From Hydractinia symbiolongicarpus (Eukaryota; Cnidaria; Hydrozoa; Anthoathecata; Hydractiniidae), in the NCBI RefSeq assembly GCF_029227915.1, contig NC_079879.1, positions 496,001 to 560,000 of the forward strand: a stretch of DNA of 64,000 nucleotides. The letters run 5' to 3'. This document shows, piece after piece, positions 36,079 to 49,559 of the stretch (positions are counted from its first letter, which is position 1; every line of letters begins with the position of its first letter). The translations under genes were made by a program, and so were the position numbers. The notes beneath the pieces are model-generated. The model was not told the origin of the DNA. It saw only the letters and a list, made by a program, of their open reading frames with translations, and ran no database searches.

Positions 36079-39000
36079 GACTTGTAGTTTTCAAAAATGA
36101 TTTCATTTTTGATGAGACGCTTAATAAAAGGAGTTTAATCTCCGGCAAACGAAAACCCGTGATTTCTCGTAAATCCCGGACCCGGCCCGTATAGTCAAAA
36201 GTACACAAAGAAAGTACGCAGGGAGTAAACTCATTTCCCGAACGATTCTTCAAATTATTTTTTCACCACTAAAACGCATGAGACTTGTAGTTTTCAAAAG
36301 TGATTTCATTTTTGATAAGACGCTGAATAAAACAAGTTTAATCGCCGGCAAACGAAAACCCGCGATTTCCCGTAAATCCCAGGCTTGGCCCGTATAGTCG
36401 AATGTATAAAAAGAAAGTACCCAGGGAGTAAACTCATTTCCCGAACGATTTTTTAAATTATTTTTTCACCACTAAGACGCATGAGACTTTTAGTTTTCAA
36501 AAATGATTTCATTTTTGATGAAACGCTGAATAAAAGGAGTTTAATCGCCGGCAAACGAAAACCCGCGATTTCCCGTATATCCCGGACTCGGCCCGTATAG
36601 TCGAATGTATACAAAGAAAGTACCCAGGAAGTAAACTCATTTCCCGAACGATTTTTTAAATTATTTTTTCACCACTAAAACGCATGAGACTTGCAGTTTT
36701 CAAAATTGATTTTATTTTTGATGAGACGCTGAATAAAAGGAGTTTAATCGCCGGCAAACGAAAACCCGCGATTTCCCGTATATCCCAGACTCGGCCCGTA
36801 TAGTCGAATGTATACAAAGAAAGTACCCAGGGAGTAAACTCATTTCTCTAACGATTTTTTAAATTATTATTTCACCACCAAAACGCATGAGACTTGTAGT
36901 TTTCAAAAATGATTTCATTTTTGATGAGACGCTGAATAAAAGAGTTTAATTTCCGGCAAACTAAAACCCGTGATTTCCTGTAAATCCCGGACCCGGCCCG
37001 TATAGTCAAAAGTACACAAAGAAAGTACGCAGGGAGTAAACTCATTTCCCGAACGATTCTTTAAATTATTTTTTCACCACTAAAACGCATGAGACTTGCA
37101 GTTTTCAAAAGTGATTTCTTTTTTGATGAGACGCTGAATAAAACAAGTTTAATTGCCGGCAAACGAAAACCCGCGATTTCCCGTATATCCCGGACTCGGC
37201 CCGTATAGTCGAATGTATACAAAGAAAGTACCCAGGGAGTAAACTCATTTCCTGAACGATTTTTTAAATTATTTTTTCACCACTAAAACGCATGAGACTT
37301 GTAGTTTTCAAAAATGATTTCATTTTTGATGAGACGCTGAATAAAAGGAGTTTAATCGCCGGCAAACGAAAACCTGCGATTTCCCGTATATCCCGGACTC
37401 GGCCCGTATAGTCGAATGTATACAAAGAAAGTACCCAGGGAGTAAACTCATTTCCCGAACGATTCTTTAAATTATTTTTTCACCACTAAAACACATGAGA
37501 CTTGTAGTTTTCAAAAATGATTTCATTTTTGATGAGACGCTTAATAAAAGGAGTTTAATCTCCGGCAAACGAAAACCCGTGATTTCTCGTAAATCCCGGA
37601 CCCGGCCCGTATAGTCAAACGTACACAAAGAAAGTACGCAAGGAGTAAACTCATTTCCCGAACGATTCTTTAAATTATTTTTTCACCACTAAAACGCATG
37701 AGACTTGTAGTTTTCAAAAGTGATTTCATTTTTGATGAGACGCTGAATAAAACAAGTTTAATCGCCGGCAAACGAAAACCCGCGATTTCCCGTAAATTCC
37801 AGGCTTGGCCCGTATAGTCGAATGTATAAAAAGAAAGTACCCAGGGATTAAACTCATTTCCCGAACGATTTTTTAAATTATTTTTTCACCACTAAGACGC
37901 ATGAGACTTTTAGTTTTCAAAAATGATTTCATTTTTGATGAAACGCTGAATAAAAGGAGTTTAATCGCCGGCAAACGAAAACCCGCGATTTCCCGTATAT
38001 CCCGGACTCGGCCCGTATAGTCGAATGTATACGAAGAAAGTACCCAGGAAGTAAACTCATTTCCCGAACGATTTTTTAAATTATTTTTTCACCACTAAAA
38101 CGCATGAGACTTGTAGTTTTCAAAATTGATTTCATTTTTGATGAGACGCTGAATAAAAGGAGTTTAATCGCCGGCAAACGAAAACCCGCGATTTCCCGTA
38201 TATCCCGGCTCGGCCCGTATAGTCGAATGTATACAAAGAAAGTACCCAGGGAGTAAACTCATTTCCCAAACGATTTTTTAAATTATTATTTCACCACCAA
38301 AACGCATGAGACTTGTACTTTTCAAAAATGATTTCATTTTTGATGAGACGCTGAATAAAAGGAGTTTAATCGCCGGCTAACGAAAACCCGCGATTTCCCG
38401 TATACCCCGGACTCGGCCCGTATAGTCGAATGTATACAAAGAAAGTACCCAGGGAGTAAACTCATTTCCCGAACGATTTTTTAAATTATTTTTTCACCAC
38501 CAAAACGCATGAGACTTGTAGTTTTCAAAAATGATTTCATTTTTGATGAGACGCTTAATAAAAGGAGTTTAATCTCCGGCAAACGAAAACCCGTGATTTC
38601 TCGTAAATCCCGGACCCGGCCCGTATAGTCAAAAGTACACAAAGAAAGTACGCAGGGAGTAAACTCATTTCCCGAACGATTCTTTAAATTATTTTTTCAC
38701 CACTAAAACGCATGAGACTTGTAGTTTTCAAAAGTGATTTCATTTTTGATGAGACGCTGAATAAAACAAGTTTAATCGCCGGCAAACGAAAACCCGCGAT
38801 TTCCTGTAAATTCCAGGCTTGGCCCGTATAGTCGAATGTATAAAAAGAAAGTATCCAGGGAGTAAACTCATTTCCCGAACGATTTTTTAAATTAATTTTT
38901 TACCACTAAAACGCATGAGACTTGTAGTTTTCAAAAATGATTTCATTTTTGATGAGACGCTGAATAAAAGGAGTTTAATCGCCGGCAAACGAAAACCCGC

Positions 39001-40308
39001 GATTTCCCGTATACCCCGGACTCGGCCCGTATAGTCAAAAGTACACAAAGAAAGTACGCAGGGAGTAAACTCATTTCCCGAACGGTTCTTTAAATTATTT
39101 TTTCACCACTAAAACGCATGAGACTTGTAGTTTTCAAAAGTGATTTCATTTTTGATGAGACGCTGAATAAAACAAGTTTAATCGCCGGCAAACGAAAACC
39201 CGCGATTTCCTGTAAATTCCAGGCTTGGCCCGTATAGTCGAATGTATAAAAAGAAAGTATCCAGGGAGTAAACTCATTTCCCGAACGATTTTTTAAATTA
39301 TTTTTTCACCACTAAGACGCATGAGACTTTTAGTTTTCAAAAATGATTTCATTTTTGATGAAACGCTGAATAAAAGGAGTTTAATCGCCGGCAAACGAAA
39401 ACCCGCGATTTCCCGTATATCCCGGACTCGGCCCGTATAGTCGAATGTATGCGAAGAAAGTACCCAGGAAGTAAACTCCTTTCCCGAACGATTTTTTAAA
39501 TTATTTTTTCACCACTAAAACGCATGAGACTTGTAGTTTTCAAAATTGATTTCATTTTTGATGAGACGCTGAATAAAAGGAGTTTAATCTCCGGCAAACG
39601 AAAACCCGTGATTTCTCGTAAATCCCGGACCCGGCCCGTATAGTCAAAAGTACACAAAGAAAGTACGCAGGGAGTAAACTCATTTCCCGAACGATTCTTT
39701 AAATTATTTTTTCACCACTAAAACGCATGAGACTTGTAGTTTTCAAAAGTGATTTCATTTTTGATGAGACGCTGAATAAAACAAGTTTAATCGCCGGCAA
39801 ACGAAAACCCGCGATTTCCCGTAAATTCCAGGCTTGGCCCGTATAGTCGAATGTATAAAAAGAAAGTACCCAGGGAGTAAACTCATTTCCCGAACGATTT
39901 TTTAAATTATTTTTTCACCACTAAGACGCATGAGACTTTTAGTTTTCAAAAATGATTTCATTTTTGATGAAACGCTGAATAAAAGGAGTTTAATCGCCGG
40001 CAAACGAAAACCCGCGATTTCCCGTATATCCCGGACTCGGCCCGTATAGTCGAATGTATACGAAGAAAGTACCCAGGAAGTAAACTCATTTCCCGAACGA
40101 TTTTTTAAATTATTTTTTCACCACTAAGACGCATGAGACTTTTAGTTTTCAAAAATGATTTCATTTTTGATGAAACGCAGAATAAAAGGAGTTTAATCGC
40201 CGGCAAACGAAAACCCGCGATTTCCCGTATATCCCGGACTCGGCCCGTATAGTCGAATGTATGCGAAGAAAGTACCGAGGAAGTAAACTCATTTCCCGAA
40301 CGATTTTT
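36079..40308 (+). repeat. Irregular satellite stretch with 2-mer and 4-mer duplications
   Basis: About twenty-one monomers. The 37441-38330 part repeats 35134-36023. TTTCCTGTAAATTCCAGG at 38801 and 39207 marks a 406 bp dimer duplication. GTATGCGAAGAAAG at about 39449 and 40261 marks an 812 bp (four-monomer) duplication. Type 5 appears for nearly the last time here, as the TTAATTTTTTACC unit near 38890. Private changes include GGCTCGGCCCG lacking its usual AC near 38208, ACTTGTACTTTTC near 38312 and AAACTCCTTTCCC near 39473. Confidence 0.82.
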
Positions 40309-41322
40309 TAAATTATTTTTTCACCACTAAAACGCATGAGACTTGTAGTTTTCAAAATTGATTTCATTTTTGATGAGACGCTGAATAAAAGGAGTTTAAT
40401 CGCCGGCAAACGAAAACCCGCGATTTCCCGTATATCCCGGTCTCGGCCCGTATAGTCGAATGTATACAAAGAAAGTACCCAGGGAGTAAACTTATTTCCC
40501 AAACGATTTTTTAAATTATTATTTCACCACCAAAACGCATGAGACTTGTAGTTTTCAAAAATGATTTCATTTTTGATGAGACGCTGAATAAAAGAGTTTA
40601 ATCTCCGGCAAACGAAAAACCGTGATTTCCCGTAAATCCTGGACACGGCCCGTATAGTCAAAAGTACACAAAGAAAGTACGCAGGGAGTAAACTCATTTC
40701 CCGAACGATTCTTTAAATTATTCTTTCACCACTAAAACGCATGAGACTTGTAGTTTTCAAAAGTGATTTCATTTTTGATGAGACGCTGAATAAAACAAGT
40801 TTAATCGCCGGCAAACGAAAACCCGCGATTTCCCGTATATCCCGGACTCGGCCCGTATAGTCGAATGTATACAAAGAAAGTACCCAGGGAGTAAACTCAT
40901 TTTCCGAACGATTTTTTAAATTATTTTTTCACCACTAAAACGCATGAGACTTGTAGTTTTCAAAAATGATTTTATTTTTGATGAGACGCTGAATAAAACA
41001 AGTTTAATCGCCGGCAAACGAAAACCTGCGATTTCCCGTATATCCCGGACTCGGCCCGTATAGTCGAATTTATACAAAGAAAGTACCCAGGGAGTAAACT
41101 CATTTCCCGAACGATTCTTTAAATTATTTTTTCACCACTAAAACACATGAGACTTGTAGTTTTCAAAAATGATTTCACTTTTGATGAGACGCTGAATAAA
41201 AGGAGTTTAATCGCCGGCAAACGAAAACTCGCGATTTTCCGTAAATCCCGGACTCGGCCCGTATAGTCAAAAGTATACGAAGAAAGTACCCAGGGAGTAA
41301 ACTCATTTCCCGAACGATTCTT
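40309..41322 (+). repeat. 5-mer HOR, copy 1 (1014 bp)
   Basis: Five monomers repeated next door at an offset of 1014. Shared private markers are CCGGTCTCGGCCCG, CTTATTTCCCAAACG, TCCTGGACACGGCCC, TTATTCTTTCACC, CATTTTCCGAACG (40901 and 41915), TCGAATTTATAC and TTCACTTTTGATGAG with AAAACTCGCGATTTTCCG. I saw no confident difference between copies 1 and 2 over the five units, so this duplication is very young. Confidence 0.9.
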
Positions 41323-42945
41323 TAAATTATTTTTTCACCACTAAAACGCATGAGACTTGTAGTTTTCAAAATTGATTTCATTTTTGATGAGACGCTGAAT
41401 AAAAGGAGTTTAATCGCCGGCAAACGAAAACCCGCGATTTCCCGTATATCCCGGTCTCGGCCCGTATAGTCGAATGTATACAAAGAAAGTACCCAGGGAG
41501 TAAACTTATTTCCCAAACGATTTTTTAAATTATTATTTCACCACCAAAACGCATGAGACTTGTAGTTTTCAAAAATGATTTCATTTTTGATGAGACGCTG
41601 AATAAAAGAGTTTAATCTCCGGCAAACGAAAAACCGTGATTTCCCGTAAATCCTGGACACGGCCCGTATAGTCAAAAGTACACAAAGAAAGTACGCAGGG
41701 AGTAAACTCATTTCCCGAACGATTCTTTAAATTATTCTTTCACCACTAAAACGCATGAGACTTGTAGTTTTCAAAAGTGATTTCATTTTTGATGAGACGC
41801 TGAATAAAACAAGTTTAATCGCCGGCAAACGAAAACCCGCGATTTCCCGTATATCCCGGACTCGGCCCGTATAGTCGAATGTATACAAAGAAAGTACCCA
41901 GGGAGTAAACTCATTTTCCGAACGATTTTTTAAATTATTTTTTCACCACTAAAACGCATGAGACTTGTAGTTTTCAAAAATGATTTTATTTTTGATGAGA
42001 CGCTGAATAAAACAAGTTTAATCGCCGGCAAACGAAAACCTGCGATTTCCCGTATATCCCGGACTCGGCCCGTATAGTCGAATTTATACAAAGAAAGTAC
42101 CCAGGGAGTAAACTCATTTCCCGAACGATTCTTTAAATTATTTTTTCACCACTAAAACACATGAGACTTGTAGTTTTCAAAAATGATTTCACTTTTGATG
42201 AGACGCTGAATAAAAGGAGTTTAATCGCCGGCAAACGAAAACTCGCGATTTTCCGTAAATCCCGGACTCGGCCCGTATAGTCAAAAGTATACGAAGAAAG
42301 TACCCAGGGAGTAAACTCATTTCCCGAACGATTCTTTAAATTATTTTTTCACCACTAAAACGCATGAGACTTGTAGTTTTCAAAAGTGATTTCATTTTTG
42401 ATGAGACGCTGAATAAAACAAGTTTAATCGCCGGCAAACGAAAACCCGCGATTTCCCGTATATCCCGGACTCGGCCCGTATAGTCGAATGTATACAAAGA
42501 AAGTACCCAGGGAGTAAACTCATTTTCCGAACGATTTTTTAAATTATTTTTTCACCACTAAAACGCATGAGACTTGTAGTTTTCAAAAATGATTTTATTT
42601 TTGATGAGACGCTGAATAAAAGGAGTTTAATCGCCGGCAAACGAAAACCTGCGATTTCCCGTATATCCCGGACTCGGCCCGTATAGTCGAATTTATACAA
42701 AGAAAGTACCCAGGGAGTAAACTCATTTCCCGAACGATTCTTTAAATTATTTTTTCACCAGTAAAACACATGAGACTTGTAGTTTTCAAAAATGATTTCA
42801 CTTTTGATGAGACGCTGAATAAAAGGAGTTTAATCGCCGGCAAACGAAAACTCGCGATTTTCCGTAAATCCCGGACTCGGCCCGTATAGTCAAAAGTATA
42901 CGAAGAAAGTACCCAGGGAGTAAACTCATTTCCCGAACGATTCTT
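41323..42945 (+). repeat. 5-mer HOR, copy 2 and a truncated third copy (3 monomers)
   Basis: Copy 2 is 41323-42336. The next 609 bp (42337-42945) repeats only the last three monomers of the 5-mer: CATTTTCCGAACG at 42524, TCGAATTTATAC, then CACTTTTGATGAG with AAAACTCGCG. It reads AATAAAAGGAG where copies 1 and 2 have AATAAAACAAG, and CACCAGTAAAACAC near 42756. The same three monomers also open the 9-mer repeat that follows, so one block serves in both HORs. Confidence 0.87.
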
Positions 42946-44162
42946 TAAATTATTTTTTCACCACTAAAACGCATGAGACTTGTAGTTTTCAAAAATGATT
43001 TCATTTTTGATGAGACGCTGAATAAAAGGAGTTTAATCTCCGGCAAACGAAAACCCGCGATTTCCCGTAAATCCCGGCTCTGGCCCGTATAGTCAAAAGT
43101 ATACAAATAAAGTACGCAGGGAGTAAACTCATTTCCCGAACGATTCTTTAAATTATTTTTTCACCACTAAAACGCATGAGACTTGTAGTTTTCAAAAATG
43201 ATTTCATTTTTGATGAGACGCTGAATAAAAGGAGTTTAATCTCCGGCAAACAAAAACCCGTGATTTCCCGTAAATCCCGGACCCGTCCCGTATAGTCAAA
43301 AGTACACAAAGAAAGTACGCAGGGAGTAAACTCATTTCCCGAACGATTCTTTAAATTATTTTTTCACCACTAAAACGCATGAGACTTGTAGTTTTCAAAA
43401 GTGATTTCATTTTTAATGAGACGCTGAATAAAACAAGTTTAATCGCCGGCAAACGAAAACCCGCGATTTCCCGTAAATCCCGGCCCTGGCCCGTATAGTC
43501 AAAAGTATAGAAATAAAGTACGCAGGGAGTAAACTCATTTCCCGAACAATTCTTTAAATTATTTTTTCACCACTAAAACGCATGAGACTTGTAGTTTTCA
43601 AAAATGATTTCATTTTTGATGAGACGCTGAATAAAAGGAGTTTAATCTACGGCAAACAAAAACCCGTGATTTCCCGTAAATCCCGGACCCGTCCCGTATA
43701 GTCAAAAGTACACAAAGAAAGTACGCAGGGAGTAAACACATTTCCCGAACGATTTTTTAAATTATTTTTTCACCACTAAAACGCATGAGACTTGTAGTTT
43801 TCAAAATTGATTTCATTTTTGATGAGACGCTGAATAAAAGGAGTTTAATCGCCGGCAAACGAAAACCCGCGATTTCCCGTATATCCCGGTCTCGGCCCGT
43901 ATAGTCGAATGTATACAAAGAAAGTACCCAGGGAGTAAACTTATTTCCCAAACGATTTTTTAAATTATTATTTCACCACCAAAACGCATGAGACTTGTAG
44001 TTTTCAAAAATGATTTCATTTTTGATGAGACGCTGAATAAAAGAGTTTAATCTCCGGCAAACGAAAAACCGTGATTTCCCGTAAATCCCGGACCCGGCCC
44101 GTATAGTCAAAAGTACACAAAGAAAGTACGCAGGGAGTAAACTCATTTCCCGAACGATTCTT
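42337..44162 (+). repeat. 9-mer HOR, copy 1 with a replaced end (1826 bp)
   Basis: Nine monomers matching the next copy at an offset of 1826 from 42337 to about 43806 (GGCTCTGGCCC at 43076, pair at 44902; TCTACGGCAAAC; AACACATTTCCC). From 43807 to 44162 it instead matches about 41372-41727 of the 5-mer at an offset of 2435 (CAAAATTGA, GGTCTCGGCCC, CTTATTTCCCAAACG). The switch lies at the dyad. Copy-specific changes: GTATAGAAATAAAG near 43506, CCGAACAATTC near 43551. Confidence 0.86.
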
Positions 44163-45989
44163 TAAATTATTCTTTCACCACTAAAACGCATGAGACTTGT
44201 AGTTTTCAAAAGTGATTTCATTTTTGATGAGACGCTGAATAAAACAAGTTTAATCGCCGGCAAACGAAAACCCGCGATTTCCCGTATATCCCGGACTCGG
44301 CCCGTATAGTCGAATGTATACAAAGAAAGTACCCAGGGAGTAAACTCATTTTTCGAACGATTTTTTAAATTATTTTTTCACCACTAAAACGCATGAGACT
44401 TGTAGTTTTCAAAAATGATTTTATTTTTGATGAGACGCTGAATAAAAGGAGTTTAATCGCCGGCAAACGAAAACCTGCGATTTCCCGTATATCCCGGACT
44501 CGGCCCGTATAGTCGAATTTATACAAAGAAAGTACCCAGGGAGTAAACTCATTTCCCGAACGATTCTTTAAATTATTTTTTCACCACTAAAACACATGAG
44601 ACTTGTAGTTTTCAAAAATGATTTCACTTTTGATGAGACGCTGAATAAAAGGAGTTTAATCGCCGGCAAACGAAAACTCGCGATTTTCCGTAAATCCCGG
44701 ACTCGGCCCGTATAGTCAAAAGTATACGAAGAAAGTACCCAGGGAGTAAACTCATTTCCCGAACGATTCTTTAAATTATTTTTTCACCACTAAAACGCAT
44801 GAGACTTGTAGTTTTCAAAAATGATTTCATTTTTGATGAGACGCTGAATAAAAGGAGTTTAATCTCCGGCAAACGAAAACCCGCGATTTCCCGTAAATCC
44901 CGGCTCTGGCCCGTATAGTCAAAAGTATACAAATAAAGTACGCAGGGAGTAAACTCATTTCCCGAACGATTCTTTAAATTATTTTTTCACCACTAAAACG
45001 CATGAGACTTGTAGTTTTCAAAAATGATTTCATTTTTGATGAGACGCTGAATAAAAGGAGTTTAATCTCCGGCAAACAAAAACCTGTGATTTTCCGTAAA
45101 TCCCGGACCCGTCCCGTATAGTCAAAAGTACACAAAGAAAGTACGCAGGGAGTAAACTCATTTCCCGAACGATTCTTTAAATTATTTTTTCACCACTAAA
45201 ACGCATGAGACTTGTAGTTTTCAAAAGTGATTTCATTTTTGATGAGACACTGAATAAAACAAGTTTAATCGCCGGCAAACGAAAACCCGCGATTTCCCGT
45301 AAATCCCGGGCCTGGCCCGTATAGTCAAAAGTATACAAATAAAGTACGCAGGGAGTAAACTCATTTCCCGAACGATTCTTTAAATTATTTTTTCACCACT
45401 AAAACGCATGAGACTTGTAGTTTTCAAAAATGATTTCATTTTTGATGAGACGCTGAATAAAAGGAGTTTAATCTACGGCAAACAAAAACCCGTGATTTCC
45501 CGTAAATCCCGGACCCGTCCCGTATAGTCAAAAGTACACAAAGAAAGTACGCAGGGAGTAAACACATTTCCCGAACGATTTTTTAAATTATTTTTTCACC
45601 ACTAAAACGCATGAGACTTGTAGTTTTCAAAAGTGATTTCATTTTTGATGAGACGCTGAATAAAACAAGTTTAATCGCCGGCAAACGAAAACCCGCGATT
45701 TCTCGTAATTCCCAGGCTTGGCCCGTATAGTCGAATGTATAAAAAGAAAGTACGCAGGGAGTAAACTCATTTTCCGAACGATTTTTTAAATTATTTTTTC
45801 CCCAATAAGACGCATGAGACTTGTAGTTTTTAACAATGATTTCATTTTTGATGAGACGCTGAATAAAAGGAGTTTAATCGCCGGCAAACGAAAACCCGCG
45901 ATTTCCCGTATCTCCCGAACTCGACCCGTATAGTCGAATGTATACAAAGAAAGTACCCAGGGAGTAAACTCATTTCCCGAACGATTCTT
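44163..45989 (+). repeat. 9-mer HOR, copy 2 (1827 bp)
   Basis: Complete nine-monomer unit. Order: type 4-like with TTATTCTTTCACC; a type 2-like unit (CATTTTTCGAACG); TCGAATTTATAC unit; AAAACTCGCG/TATACGAAG unit; GGCTCTGGCCC type 7-like; type 8 (GACCCGTCCC); type 7 (GGGCCTGGCCC); type 8 with TCTACGGC; type 9 (TAATTCCCAGG); leading into type 10 (TCTCCCGAACTCGACCC). TTTTTAACAATG is at 45831, pair at 47658. Private: GAGACACTGAAT near 45243, CATTTTCCGAACG with TTTCCCCAATAAG near 45770-45807. Confidence 0.88.
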
Positions 45990-47806
45990 TAAATTATTCT
46001 TTCACCACTAAAACGCATGAGACTTGTAGTTTTCAAAAGTGATTTCATTTTTGATGAGACGCTGAATAAAACAAGTTTAATCGCCGGCAAACGAAAACCC
46101 GCGATTTCCCGTATATCCCGGACTCGGCCCGTATAGTCGAATGTATACAAAGAAAGTACCCAGGGAGTAAACTCATTTTTCGAACGATTTTTTAAATTAT
46201 TTTTTCACCACTAAAACGCATGAGACTTGTAGTTTTCAAAAATGATTTTATTTTTGATGAGACGCTGAATAAAAGGAGTTTAATCGCCGGCAAACGAAAA
46301 CCTGCGATTTCCCGTATATCCCGGACTCGGCCCGTATAGTCGAATTTATACAAAGAAAGTACCCAGGGAGTAAACTCATTTCCCGAACGATTCTTTAAAT
46401 TATTTTTTCACCACTAAAACACATGAGACTTGTAGTTTTCAAAAATGATTTCACTTTTGATGAGACGCTGAATAAAAGGAGTTTAATCGCCGGCAAACGA
46501 AAACTCGCGATTTTCCGTAAATCCCGGACTCGGCCCGTATAGTCAAAAGTATACGAAGAAAGTACCCAGGGAGTAAACTCATTTCCCGAACGATTCTTTA
46601 AATTATTTTTTCACCACTAAAACGCATGAGACTTGTAGTTTTCAAAAATGATTTCATTTTTGATGAGACGCTGAATAAAAGGAGTTTAATCTCCGGCAAA
46701 CGAAAACCCGCGATTTCCCGTAAATCCCGGCTCTGGCCCGTATAGTCAAAAGTATACAAATAAAGTACGCAGGGAGTAAACTCATTTCCCGAACGATTCT
46801 TTAAATTATTTTTTCACCACTAAAACGCATGAGACTTGTAGTTTTCAAAAATGATTTCATTTTTGATGAGACGCTGAATAAAAGGAGTTTAATCTCCGGC
46901 AAACAAAAACCTGTGATTTTCCGTAAATCCCGGACCCGTCCCGTATAGTCAAAAGTACACAAAGAAAGTACGCAGGGAGTAAACTCATTTCCCGAACGAT
47001 TCTTTAAATTATTTTTTCACCACTAAAACGCATGAGACTTGTAGTTTTCAAAAGTGATTTCATTTTTGATGAGACGCTGAATAAAACAAGTTTAATCGCC
47101 GGCAAACGAAAACCCGCGATTTCCCGTAAATCCCGGGCCTGGCCCGTATAGTCAAAAGTATACAAATAAAGTACGCAGGGAGTAAACTCATTTCCCGAAC
47201 GATTCTTTAAATTATTTTTTCACCACTAAAACGCATGAGACTTGTAGTTTTCAAAAATGATTTCATTTTTGATGAGACGCTGAATAAAAGGAGTTTAATC
47301 TACGGCAAACAAAAACCCGTGATTTCCCGTAAATCCCGGACCCGTCCCGTATAGTCAAAAGTACACAAAGAAAGTACGCAGGGAGTAAACACATTTCCCG
47401 AACGATTTTTTAAATTATTTTTTCACCACTAAAACGCATGAGACTTGTAGTTTTCAAAAGTGATTTCATTTTTGATGAGACGCTGAATAAAACAAGTTTA
47501 ATCGCCGGCAAACGAAAACCCGCGATTTCTCGTAATTCCCAGGCTTGGCCCGTATAGTCGAATGTATAAAAAGAAAGTACGCAGGGAGTAAACTCATTTC
47601 CCGAACGATTTTTTAAATTATTTTTTCACCAATAAGACGCATGAGACTTGTAGTTTTTAACAATGATTTCATTTTTGATGAGACGCTGAATAAAAGGAGT
47701 TTAATCGCCGGCAAACGAAAACCCGCGATTTCCCGTATCTCCCGAACTCGACCCGTATAGTCGAATGTATACAAAGAAAGTACCCAGGGAGTAAACTCAT
47801 TTCCCG
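45990..47806 (+). repeat. 9-mer HOR, copy 3 (~1817 bp)
   Basis: Matches copy 2 at an offset of exactly 1827 through about 47800. There the expected GATTCTTT with TTATTCTTTCACC is replaced by GATTTTTT with TTATTTTTTCACC. Only a handful of differences from copy 2 are visible (GAGACGCTGAAT, CATTTCCCGAACG, TTTCACCAATAAG). Its last part (about 46700 onwards) is also duplicated at 51975-53695 together with the next few monomers. Confidence 0.88.
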
Positions 47807-49559
47807 AACGATTTTTTAAATTATTTTTTCACCACTAAAACGCATGAGACTTGTAGTTTTCAAAAATGATTTCATTTTTGATGAGACGCTGAATAAAAGG
47901 AGTTTAATTGCCGGCAAACGAAAACCCGCGATTTACCGTATATCCCGGACTCGGCCCGTATAGTCGAATGTATACAAAGAAAGTACCCTGGGAGTAAACT
48001 CATTTCCCGAACGATTTTTCAAATTATTATTTCACCACCAATACCCATGAGACTTGTAGTTTTCAAAAATGATTTCATTTTTGATGACACGCTGAATAAA
48101 AGGAGTTTAATCTCCGGCAAACGAAAACCCGCGATTTCCCGTAAATCCAGGACCCGGCCAGTATAGTCAATAGTATACAAAGAAAGTACGCAGGGAGTAA
48201 ACTCATTTCCCGAACGATTCTTTAAATTATTTTTTCACCACTAAAACGCATGAGACTTGTAGTTTTCAAAAATGATTTCATTTTTGATGAGACGCTGAAT
48301 AAAAGGAGTTTAATCTCCGGCAAACGAAAACTCGCGATTTCCCGTATATCCCGGACTCGGCCCGTATAGTCGAATGTATACAAAGAAAGTACCCAGGGAG
48401 TAAACTCATTTCCCGAACGATTCTTTAAATTATTTTTTCACCACTAAAACACATGAGACTTGTAGTTTTCAAAAGTAATTTCATTTTTGATGAGACGCTG
48501 AATAAAACAAGTTTAATCGCCGGCAAACGAAAACCCGCGATTTCCCGTATATCCCGGACTCCGCCCGTATAGTCGAATGTATACAAAGAAAGTACCCAGG
48601 AAGTAAACTCATTTCCCGAACGATTTTTTAAATTATTTTTTCACCACTAAAACGCATGAGACTTGTAGTTTTCAAAATTGATTTCATTTTTGATGAGACG
48701 CTGAATAAAAGGAGTTTAATCGCCGGCAAACGAAAACCCGCGATTTCCCGTATATCCCGGACTCGGCCCGTATAGTCGAATGTATACAAAGAAAGTACCC
48801 AGGGAGTAAACTCATTTCCCAAACGATTTTTTAAATTATTATTTCAACACCAAAACGCATGAGACTTGTAGTTTTCAAAAATGATTTCATTTTTGATGAG
48901 ACGCTGAATAAAAGAGTTTAATCGCCGGCAAATGAAAACCTGCGATTTCCCGTATATCCCGGACTCGGCCCGTATAGTCGAATGTATACAAAGAAAGTAC
49001 CCAGGGAGTAAACTCATTTCCCGAACGATTCTTTAAATTATTTTTTCACCACTAAAACACATGAGACTTGTAGTTTTCAAAAATGATTTCATTTTTGATG
49101 AGACGCTTAATAAAAGGAGTTTAATCTCCGGCAAACGAAAACCCGTGATTTCTCGTAAATCCCGGACCCGGCCCGTATAGTCAAAAGTACACAAAGAAAG
49201 TACGCAGGGAGTAAACTCATTTCCCGAACGATTCTTTAAATTATTTTTTCACCACTAAAACGCATGAGACTTGTAGTTTTCAAAAGTGATTTCATTTTTG
49301 ATGAGACGCTGAATAAAACAAGTTTAATCGCCGGCAAACGAAAACCCGCGATTTCCCGTAAATTCCAAGCTTGGCCCGTATAGTCGAATTTATAAAAAGA
49401 AAGTATCCAGGGAGTAAACTCATTTCCCGAACGATTTTTTAAATTATTTTTTCACCACTAAGACGCATGAGACTTTTAGTTTTCAAAAATGATTTCATTT
49501 TTGATGAAACGCTGAATAAAAGGAGTTTAATCGCCGGCAAACGAAAACCCGCGATTTCC
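47807..49559 (+). repeat. Satellite stretch between the 9-mer and 6-mer blocks
   Basis: About nine monomers. The first three (to about 48420) recur at 53066-53695 (offset 5275), with CTGGGAGTAAAC, ATTATTTCACCACC plus CCCATGAG, and AAATCCAGGACCCGGCCAG. The unit near 48540-48840 recurs near 49555-49855 (offset 1014, five monomers). Private changes include CACCACCAATACCCATG, GATGACACGCTG near 48083, TCAATAGTATAC near 48166, ATTTCAACACC near 48841 and GGCAAATGAAAACC near 48926. Confidence 0.82.
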
